NCBI GenBank assembly: GCA_021790695.1
Contig: JAJYGJ010000126.1
Span: 1 to 27,487 of the forward strand
Direction of reading: 5' to 3'
Length of the DNA: 27,487 bases
DNA from: Nitrospirota bacterium
GTDB lineage: Bacteria; Nitrospirota; Thermodesulfovibrionia; Thermodesulfovibrionales; JdFR-88
Every line of letters starts with the position of its first letter. Position 1 is the stretch's first letter. This document shows, piece by piece, positions 21,365-27,487 of this stretch. The notes below the pieces were generated by a model that worked only from the letters and a program-made list of their open reading frames with translations, ran no database searches and was not told the origin of the DNA. Position numbers and translations under genes: made by a program.

Positions 21365-22754
21365 GCAGATGACCATTGGGCCCAGGGGCCCGCTCAAAGG
21401 CGAGATTTCGCCGCCGCCTGACAAGTCCATCTCACACAGGGCAGTCATGTTTGCCTCCATTGCCAGGGGGAAAAGCAGGATAGAAGACCTTTTGCTGGCC
21501 GCGGACACCGTCTCCACCCTGAATGCGATGAAATCCCTTGGCGCGAAGATAGAGGGTTACGGAAGGCCAAAAACCGTTGCCGGCTTCGGTGCCATGCACC
21601 AGAATTACGAGATAACCGGGGGCGGCCTGCACGGCCTCTCGGAGCCCGCCTCGTTCATAAACTGCGGAAATTCCGGCACAACCACAAGACTTCTTTGCGG
21701 GCTTCTCTCCGGCAATCCCTTTTTCTCGGTCCTCTCCGGAGACGAATCGCTCAACTCGAGGCCGATGAAGCGGGTGATCGAGCCGCTCACGCGGATGGGG
21801 GCGCGGATCATGGCCAGGGAGTCGGACTCCCGTCCGCCTATCGCGATCAGAGGCGGCGGGCTCAGGGGGATAGATTACGACATGCCTGTTTCCTCGGCCC
21901 AGGTGAAATCGGCGCTCATGCTTGCCGGTCTGTACGCGGACGGCGAGACCGTTATAAGTGAGCCCTGCACTTCCAGGAACCATACTGAAGTGATGCTTCG
22001 TTCAATGGGAGCGGAAGTAGAGGAAGAATGGGAAAATGAAACAGGAGACAGAGTCGGAGAATTTAATTACACAAACAAGGCACATATAATAAAAATACGA
22101 AAGCCTGCTGAAGAGCTGGATCCTTTCGAAATCAAGATACCCACTGATTTTTCCTCGGCCGCCTTCTTCATAGTAGGCGCGCTGATAACCAAAAATTCCG
22201 AAGTCCGCATAAAAAATGTCTCCTTGAACCGCACAAGGACCGGGCTTTTGGGAGCGCTTCAATTAATGGGTGCAAAAATAGATTTTTTAAACGTGCGTGA
22301 GCCGGGCTCCGGCCCTCAAAAAGAACAGGAGGCTATCGGAGACCTGTTCGTAAAAGGGGCTCAGGAACTTAAAAAAATAAATATAGACAGGTCAATGGTC
22401 CCGCTCATGATAGACGAAATCCCCATCCTCTGCATCGCCGCCGCCTGCGCCCGCGGCCGCTCCGTGATCAGGGGCGCGGCCGAGCTTCGCGTAAAGGAAT
22501 CGGACCGCATAAAGGCCATGGCGGCGGGGCTTGCGGCCATGGGCATAGCGGTTGAGGAATTCGAGGACGGGCTGGCCGTAACAGGCGGCGAGATGCGCGG
22601 GGCAAAAATAGATTCGTTCGGGGACCACAGGATCGCCATGGCATTTTCCATGGCCGCGCTTGCCGCCCGCGGGCAATCCACGATAAACGGCGTGGAGGCG
22701 GTCGGGATATCCTATCCGGGGTTTTTCCGCGCGCTGAAGAGGCTTTTGAAATAA
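21348..22754 (+). CDS. aroA: 3-phosphoshikimate 1-carboxyvinyltransferase (EPSP synthase)
   Basis: 468 residues, about 30-40 longer than usual; transfers enolpyruvyl from PEP to shikimate 3-phosphate. Motifs: PDKSISHRAVMFASIARG, NCGNSGTTTRLLCGLLSG, PVSSAQVKSALMLAGL, LRVKESDRIKAMA and FGDHRIAMAFSMAAL. The extra length lies mainly at about 225-340, where residues such as EEEWENETGDRVGEFNYT and REPGSGPQKEQE enlarge surface parts. The DNA of that segment (about 21985-22415) is clearly AT-richer, with A-rich codons, than either flank, which suggests a mosaic gene. ATG 21348 lies 11 nt after GGAG; an upstream TTG at 21342 (5-nt spacing) would add two residues. It starts inside the tail of tyrA and ends directly against cmk. 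Confidence 0.96.
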   Translation: MKITSEQMTIGPRGPLKGEISPPPDKSISHRAVMFASIARGKSRIEDLLLAADTVSTLNAMKSLGAKIEGYGRPKTVAGFGAMHQNYEITGGGLHGLSEPASFINCGNSGTTTRLLCGLLSGNPFFSVLSGDESLNSRPMKRVIEPLTRMGARIMARESDSRPPIAIRGGGLRGIDYDMPVSSAQVKSALMLAGLYADGETVISEPCTSRNHTEVMLRSMGAEVEEEWENETGDRVGEFNYTNKAHIIKIRKPAEELDPFEIKIPTDFSSAAFFIVGALITKNSEVRIKNVSLNRTRTGLLGALQLMGAKIDFLNVREPGSGPQKEQEAIGDLFVKGAQELKKINIDRSMVPLMIDEIPILCIAAACARGRSVIRGAAELRVKESDRIKAMAAGLAAMGIAVEEFEDGLAVTGGEMRGAKIDSFGDHRIAMAFSMAALAARGQSTINGVEAVGISYPGFFRALKRLLK

Positions 22755-23435
22755 TTGGGTAGGGTCGTGGCCATAGATGGCCCCTCCGGGGCGGGCAAAA
22801 GCAGCGTGGGCAGGGCGCTGGCCCAGGCGCTTGGATTTCATTACCTGGACACCGGCGCGCTTTACAGGGCGACGGCCCTCGCGCTCCTGAAAAGAGGCGT
22901 CTCCGCGGACGCGAGCGACGAACAGATAAAGGCGGCCCTCGAAGGGCCCGCAGCCCGGGACAGGGCGCGGATAGAATTCAGGGACGGGCGGGTCTTCCTG
23001 GACGGGGCCGACGTCTCGGATGAGATAAGGACAAAAGAGGCCGGCCATTATTCCTCGGTCTTTTCGGCCAGGGGGCCGGTGAGGCAATTTCTGCTTCCGC
23101 TCCAGAGAAAGCTGGCAAGGCGGACGGACCTGGTGGCCGAGGGCAGGGACATGGCGACCGTGGTCTTCCCGCGCGCCTGGAAAAAGTTTTACCTGGACGC
23201 CTCGCTTGAGGAAAGGGCCCGCCGGAGATATGAGCAGTCGAAGGCCGCGGGAATGAAGGTCTCAAGACATGACGCCGTGGAGGACGTTTCCCTGCGCGAC
23301 AGCCGGGACTCGAAAAGAAAGCTCGCGCCCCTTAAAAGGAGCAGGCAGGCCATTTACCTGGACACCACGGACCTCTCGCTGGAGGAAGTGATAAAAAGGA
23401 TGCTCTCCGCCATAAAGGGCCGGGAGCATACATGA
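22755..23435 (+). CDS. cmk: Cytidylate kinase
   Basis: 226-residue kinase that phosphorylates CMP and dCMP. P-loop IDGPSGAGKSSVGRALAQAL near residues 7-26, then FHYLDTGALYRA. GRDMATVVFP and the lid region FYLDASLEERARRRYEQ follow, and RDSRDSKRKLAPLKRS completes the nucleoside-binding part. The reading frame opens with TTG on the base after the aroA stop; a GTG at 22767 is the alternative start (MAIDGPSG). The order aroA-cmk-rpsA-ihf is conserved in many bacteria and here is interrupted by plsC and ispH. Its stop is 7 bp before plsC. Confidence 0.95.
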   Translation: MGRVVAIDGPSGAGKSSVGRALAQALGFHYLDTGALYRATALALLKRGVSADASDEQIKAALEGPAARDRARIEFRDGRVFLDGADVSDEIRTKEAGHYSSVFSARGPVRQFLLPLQRKLARRTDLVAEGRDMATVVFPRAWKKFYLDASLEERARRRYEQSKAAGMKVSRHDAVEDVSLRDSRDSKRKLAPLKRSRQAIYLDTTDLSLEEVIKRMLSAIKGREHT

Positions 23436-23442
23436 TCCGGAC

Positions 23443-24063
23443 ATGACGTATCATTTTTTCAGGAAGACCTTCGACCTCTATTTCAGTCTCTATAACAGGC
23501 TTGAGGTGCAGGGACGGGAGTTCATACCGCCCACGGAGGGTTTTATCGCGGTCTCAAACCATACGAGCTATCTGGACCCGCTTGTGCTCGGGGCCGCCGT
23601 CCGAAGGCGCATGACCTTCCTTGCGAAGAAGGAGCTTTTCGGCATCCCGCTCGTGGGTACTTTCGTTGGCAGCTTCTCCGTGCCCGTGGACAGGGACAGG
23701 ACGTCTCACGTGTTGATCAGGGAACTGGTCAGGCGCCTTGGCGCCGGTGAAGGGGTCGCCATGTTTCCGGCGGGCGGCAGGGACAAGGAAGGCGACGGCT
23801 CGGAGGCGGGTTTCAAGCGCGGGCTGGGGCTGCTGGCCAGGCTCTCCAACACGAGAATTTTGCCGGCGTATATAGCCGGGACGGACGAATCGCTGCCGGT
23901 GGGCGGGAAATTTCCAAGGCCATCGAAGATAACGGTCCGGTTCGCCCCGTGCCTGGATGCCGGCAAAAACGAAAACGACGCGGAGCAGTTGGTCCTGATG
24001 GCGATGGAAAGCATAAGGGGGCTCAGGCGGGCCGTAGACAAAAGCAAAAACAAAAAACCATGA
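23443..24063 (+). CDS. plsC: PlsC-like lysophospholipid acyltransferase
   Basis: 206 residues; probably acylates 1-acyl-glycerol 3-phosphate to phosphatidate at the inner membrane. The catalytic HX4D motif is intact (H40, D45 in SNHTSYLD), as are motif II (FGIPLVGTFVGSFSVPVDR) and motif IV (ILPAYIAGT). Motif III, normally FPEGTRS, reads FPAGGRDKEG: the conserved Glu and Thr are replaced, while Pro, Gly and Arg are kept. This may change substrate specificity or activity, so the exact reaction is less sure than the fold. It is placed between cmk and ispH, overlapping ispH by four bases (ATGA). Confidence 0.85.
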   Translation: MTYHFFRKTFDLYFSLYNRLEVQGREFIPPTEGFIAVSNHTSYLDPLVLGAAVRRRMTFLAKKELFGIPLVGTFVGSFSVPVDRDRTSHVLIRELVRRLGAGEGVAMFPAGGRDKEGDGSEAGFKRGLGLLARLSNTRILPAYIAGTDESLPVGGKFPRPSKITVRFAPCLDAGKNENDAEQLVLMAMESIRGLRRAVDKSKNKKP

Positions 24064-24920
24064 AACTGATAATTGCAAAGAGCGCGGGTTTCTGCTTCGG
24101 GGTAAAAAGGGCGATAAACAAGGCCTTCGAGGTGGCGAAGACGGACAGCAGCGTATTTACCCTGGGGCCGATCATCCACAATCCCCAGGTGATAGAGGCC
24201 CTGTCGGCCAGGGGTGTCGGTGTCGCCGACAGCATTGCGGACCTGAAACGGGCCAACGCGAAAAAGGTGATCATAAGGACGCACGGGATCTCGCTGGAGG
24301 ACATAAGCAGGCTCAAGCAGGAGGGATTCGAAGTGGCGGACCTTACCTGTCCCTATGTAAAAAAAGCGCAGCATTATGCTAAACTTCTTAAGGAAGAAGG
24401 CTACCAGGTAGTCATTCTGGGCGATATCGAACATCCTGAAGTGATCGGCCTGAAGAGCTATGCCGGAAAAAACGCCTGGGTGGTAAAGGACGCGGAGGGC
24501 CTTCCCAGGGAGGTAAAGAGCAAGGTCGGTCTAATCGTGCAGACCACACAGCCTGTAGAGGCCCTCAAAAAGCTGATTTCGAAGGTGGTTGAGCAAACAA
24601 GACAGATGAAAGTTTATAATACGATATGCAGCTCGACCGCGCTTAAGCTCAAGGAGACGGAGGAAGTTGCGAAGGGCGCGGACGTGATGTTGGTCGTGGG
24701 GGGCAGAAACAGCGCCAATACGACCCAGCTTGCCAGGCTTTGCGAGCATCTGGCGGTGCCCGTTCACCACATAGAAACCGCTGCCGAACTGCGGCTCGAC
24801 TGGTTCGGAGGCGTCCGGAAGATCGGACTGACCGCTGGTGCGTCCACTCCGGACTGGATTATAGAGGAAGTAATTAAAGTTTTGAAGGATATGGGAGGAT
24901 GTAAGGACAATGGAAATTAA
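24060..24920 (+). CDS. ispH: 4-hydroxy-3-methylbut-2-enyl diphosphate reductase IspH
   Basis: 286-residue iron-sulfur enzyme, last step of the non-mevalonate isoprenoid pathway. The three cluster cysteines are C12 (SAGFCFGVKRAI), C97 (DLTCPYVKKAQ) and C190 (NTICSST). HPEVIG carries the catalytic Glu (E127), and THG, GLIVQTTQP and LTAGASTPDWIIEEVI are also in place. I used ATG 24060 although the frame is open further upstream, because conserved sequence starts here and it overlaps plsC by ATGA. The gene ends 11 bp inside rpsA. The ispH-rpsA order recalls clostridia, where the two can be fused; here they are separate, overlapping genes. Confidence 0.96.
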   Translation: MKLIIAKSAGFCFGVKRAINKAFEVAKTDSSVFTLGPIIHNPQVIEALSARGVGVADSIADLKRANAKKVIIRTHGISLEDISRLKQEGFEVADLTCPYVKKAQHYAKLLKEEGYQVVILGDIEHPEVIGLKSYAGKNAWVVKDAEGLPREVKSKVGLIVQTTQPVEALKKLISKVVEQTRQMKVYNTICSSTALKLKETEEVAKGADVMLVVGGRNSANTTQLARLCEHLAVPVHHIETAAELRLDWFGGVRKIGLTAGASTPDWIIEEVIKVLKDMGGCKDNGN

Positions 24921-26493
24921 CGAAAACGATCTTCAAAGGATGTACGAGCAGAGCTTTCACGAGATCGAGGCCGGCACTCTGATAAAGGGCAAGGTGATTT
25001 CGGTAAAGGAAAACGGCGTGGTGGTGGACGTGGGATACAAGTCGGAGGGCTTCATCTCCAGGGATGAATTCTCCGAGCAGGAGATGCAGGATATCCATTA
25101 CGGAGACGTCCTGGAGGTATATGTCCAGCAGCTCTCCGATTCCGAAGGCATGGTGGTTCTTTCAAGGAGGAAGGCCATAAGGATAAAGGCCTGGGAATAC
25201 GTCGAGGACGCGCTCAGGAACGAGGAGCCCGTCGAGGGCGTTATAACCGGCAAGACAAAGGGCGGGCTTTTCGTCGATATTTACGGATTGAAGGCCTTTC
25301 TGCCGGGCTCTCACGCCGGTGTCAAGGTGAGCGAAATCGATTCATCCATCGGGCAGAAATTGAAATTCAAGGTGCTGAAGACCAACAACAAGCACACGAC
25401 ACTGGTCGTCTCCAGGAAAAGCCTCATGGATGAGGAGAGATTGAAAAAGAAGGCCGGGACGCTTGAGCGCCTCCAGGAAGGCTCCGTGCTCCAGGGGACG
25501 GTCAAAAACATCACCGATTACGGCGCGTTCATAGACCTTGGGGGGATAGACGGGCTGCTTCACATATCGGACATGTCATGGGGAAGGATTTCGCACCCCT
25601 CCGAGATGCTCAAGGTCGGCCAGGAAGTGGAAGTGCTTGTGCTGAAGTTCGACCCCGCCAATGAGAAAGTCACCCTGGGGTACAAACAGAAGATGCCCGA
25701 TCCGTGGAGCAACGTCGCTGAAAAATACCCCGCCGGCATGAAGGTCTCCGGCAAGGTGGTGAGCATAACGGATTACGGGGCTTTCGTAAAGGTGGAGGAA
25801 GGCCTTGAAGGGCTGGTCCATGTCTCCGAGATGGACTGGGCGCCCAAACCCAAGCACCCCTCGAAATATCTTCAGCCGGGCTCCGAGGTGGAGGCCCTGG
25901 TCCTTAAGGCGGACGCCGGCGAAAGAAGGCTTTCGCTGTCGCTCAAGCAACTGAAACCCTCCCCATGGCAGATGGTGGCTGAAAACTACGCGCCGGGCAA
26001 GGTCATCTCCGGCAAGGTAAAGAGCATAACCGATTTCGGCGTCTTCGTCGGCCTGCCGGAGGGAGTGGACGGCCTTATCCACATCTCCGACATATCCTGG
26101 ACCAAGCACATCAAACACCCCCTGGAGGTCATCAAGAAGGGGCAGAAGGTCGATGCGATGGTGCTCAGTGTCGAGCCGGAAAAAGAAAGGATTGCTTTGG
26201 GCCTGAAACAGATGAGGCCCGATCCCTGGACGGATGAGATACCGCAGAAATTCCGCCTGGGTTCGGAGGTGGAGTGCGCGGTGCTGCGGCTCACCGATTT
26301 CGGCATATTCGTGGAGATGCCGGGCGAGATAGAGGGGCTCATCTATTCGTCCGAGACCATGAAGGACGATGACAACCCCATCAAGGAAGGCGACACCCTC
26401 TGGGCAAGGATCATAAAGATAGACCTGGAAAACCGCAAGATCGGCCTCAGTATGAGGAACGTCAAGACGCAGAGGGTCCATTCGGAGGGATAA
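24910..26493 (+). CDS. rpsA: 30S ribosomal protein S1
   Basis: 527 residues with six S1 (OB-fold) repeats, beginning near residues 19, 103, 190, 275, 362 and 449. Repeats 3-6 are the most regular (GTVKNITDYGAFIDL, GKVVSITDYGAFVKV, GKVKSITDFGVFVGL, AVLRLTDFGIFVEM). It binds mRNA on the small subunit and helps initiation at structured or weak ribosome binding sites. Full six-domain length is typical of Gram-negative bacteria. AAGGA sits just before the ATG, and a GGGAGGATG lies slightly further upstream. The gene overlaps the end of ispH by 11 bp, so its expression is tied to the operon. The S1-binding 5' leader that autoregulates E. coli rpsA is not possible in this arrangement. Confidence 0.97.
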   Translation: MEINENDLQRMYEQSFHEIEAGTLIKGKVISVKENGVVVDVGYKSEGFISRDEFSEQEMQDIHYGDVLEVYVQQLSDSEGMVVLSRRKAIRIKAWEYVEDALRNEEPVEGVITGKTKGGLFVDIYGLKAFLPGSHAGVKVSEIDSSIGQKLKFKVLKTNNKHTTLVVSRKSLMDEERLKKKAGTLERLQEGSVLQGTVKNITDYGAFIDLGGIDGLLHISDMSWGRISHPSEMLKVGQEVEVLVLKFDPANEKVTLGYKQKMPDPWSNVAEKYPAGMKVSGKVVSITDYGAFVKVEEGLEGLVHVSEMDWAPKPKHPSKYLQPGSEVEALVLKADAGERRLSLSLKQLKPSPWQMVAENYAPGKVISGKVKSITDFGVFVGLPEGVDGLIHISDISWTKHIKHPLEVIKKGQKVDAMVLSVEPEKERIALGLKQMRPDPWTDEIPQKFRLGSEVECAVLRLTDFGIFVEMPGEIEGLIYSSETMKDDDNPIKEGDTLWARIIKIDLENRKIGLSMRNVKTQRVHSEG

Positions 26494-26500
26494 GGCGAAT

Positions 26501-27352
26501 TTGAAAAAACTCTGCCTTGTGCTCTCGGGGCTGGTGGTGCTTCTTCTTGTCTTCGGGGCGGTGATGGCGATCTTCTCCAGGATACAGACCGGAGAAAAAA
26601 TAGGGCTCATCAGGATACAGGGCGCGATAACGGATTCGGACGGCATAATTAAAACGCTCGACGGGTATGTCGATGACCCCTCGATAAAGGCCATCGTCCT
26701 GAGGATAAACAGTCCCGGCGGCGGCGTGGCCCCTTCGCAGGAGATCTACGAAGAGGTCAAAAAGGCCGCCACGAAAAAATACGTGGTCGTGTCGATGGGG
26801 TCGCTCGCCGCCTCCGGGGCCTACTACATATCCGCGCCCGCGACCCGGATATTCGCTGACCCCGGCACGATAACCGGCTCCATCGGCGTCATCATGGAGG
26901 TGCCTGATGTCCACGGGCTCCTGAACAAGGTGGGGATAAAGGCCGAGGTCATCAAAAGCGGAAAAAACAAGGACATCGCCTCCCCCTTCAGACCGATAAG
27001 CCCCGAACAGCGGCGCATCCTTCAGACGGCCCTCGACACCGTGCACGATCAGTTCATTGACGCCGTGGCCAGCGGCAGGAAGATACCGGTTGAAAGGGTA
27101 AGGGCGCTCGCCGACGGACGCATATTCACCGGCCAGCAGGCCAAGGCCCTTCATCTCGTGGACGCCCTGGGCGATCTGCCGGACGCCATAGCCGCCGCCA
27201 AGACCATGGCCGGCATCAAGGGCAGGCCGACTATCATGGAAAAAAAGAAAGGCCAGGGGATTCTGAGCCTCATCGGCTCGAAGATAAACTCGAATATAAG
27301 GATTCCGGATATCTTTCCTTTTTTCAAGATGAGCTATATATTCTCCCCATAG
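26501..27352 (+). CDS. sppA: Signal peptide peptidase SppA (36K type)
   Basis: 283-residue membrane serine protease that degrades cleaved signal peptides. One N-terminal membrane helix (residues about 4-25). The catalytic serine is S105 in MGSLAASGAYYIS and the general-base lysine K157 in IKSGKNKDIASPF. INSPGGGVAPS is the family's loop. It is the short single-domain form found in Bacillus and many anaerobes, not the tandem-domain E. coli type. The start is TTG 26501, giving MKKLCLVLSG; a GGAGGG lies in the end of rpsA. It is located between rpsA and an HU/IHF gene. Confidence 0.93.
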   Translation: MKKLCLVLSGLVVLLLVFGAVMAIFSRIQTGEKIGLIRIQGAITDSDGIIKTLDGYVDDPSIKAIVLRINSPGGGVAPSQEIYEEVKKAATKKYVVVSMGSLAASGAYYISAPATRIFADPGTITGSIGVIMEVPDVHGLLNKVGIKAEVIKSGKNKDIASPFRPISPEQRRILQTALDTVHDQFIDAVASGRKIPVERVRALADGRIFTGQQAKALHLVDALGDLPDAIAAAKTMAGIKGRPTIMEKKKGQGILSLIGSKINSNIRIPDIFPFFKMSYIFSP

Positions 27353-27368
27353 GAGGGTAACAAAATTT

Positions 27369-27487
27369 ATGACCAAGTCCGGGCTTATTGAAAAAGTCGC
27401 GACTAAAGTCGAGGGCCTGACACTGAAACAGACGGAGATAATAGTCGATACCGTATTCGACAGCATGAAGGAGGCCCTTGCCGGCGG
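27369..27487 (+). CDS. HU/IHF family DNA-binding protein, 5' part (cut by window end)
   Basis: The first 39 residues, MTKSGLIEKVATK, then LTLKQTEIIVDTVFDSMKEAL, match the dimerisation helices of histone-like HU/IHF proteins. The DNA-binding arm lies outside the window. AGGAGGG at 27352-27358 is about 11 nt before ATG 27369. The position after rpsA matches ihfB (himD) in many bacteria, but HU and IHF cannot be told apart from this part. Confidence 0.88.
   Translation, partial: MTKSGLIEKVATKVEGLTLKQTEIIVDTVFDSMKEALAG

Overview
The window is a GC-rich bacterial chromosome segment. A Gram-negative host is indicated by a TonB-dependent outer-membrane receptor, a TonB protein, lipoproteins and an outer-membrane polysaccharide exporter. 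Menaquinone made by the futalosine route (MqnE), a sigma-54 promoter, and the order pheA-hisC-aroF-tyrA-aroA-cmk-plsC-ispH-rpsA-sppA-ihf/hup suggest Nitrospirota or the former Deltaproteobacteria. That placement is inference; no rRNA is present.

Layout. 1-666 (-): 5' part of mqnE. 775-2115 (-): a radical SAM/SPASM peptide-maturase-like gene behind a good promoter, preceded by and overlapping a 34-codon ORF that could be its substrate. 2478-6565: a copper-uptake locus with a DUF2318 lipoprotein (-), a small exported protein, an OprC-type TonB-dependent receptor keeping the CxxxM and HxM copper ligands, and a TonB protein. 6617-8490 (-): hslV-hslU protease. 8491-9157: a 667-bp gap with short repeats. 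9158-11862 (-): miaB-mtaB, two tRNA methylthiotransferases joined by a TAATG stop/start. 12137-16527 (+): a near-perfect sigma-54 promoter, then an outer-membrane polysaccharide export lipoprotein, a Wzz/BY-kinase fusion and a membrane-anchored J-domain protein. 16484-17035 (-): an HsdR-N-like nuclease-fold protein. 17239-27487 (+): a long tightly packed operon that makes phenylalanine, tyrosine and chorismate and runs into cmk, a lysophospholipid acyltransferase, ispH, ribosomal protein S1, sppA and an HU/IHF gene cut by the window end.

Cross-cutting observations. (1) Several first-in-transcript genes have a -10 box 5-9 nt before the start codon and no Shine-Dalgarno, which predicts leaderless mRNAs. 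(2) A ~30-bp dispersed element occurs four times, three of them overlapping stop codons. (3) Four unrelated genes carry in-frame tandem microduplications of 15 or 18 bp in linker regions. (4) TTG starts are frequent. (5) The middle of aroA is visibly AT-richer than its flanks. No tRNA, rRNA, CRISPR array or complete insertion sequence was seen.
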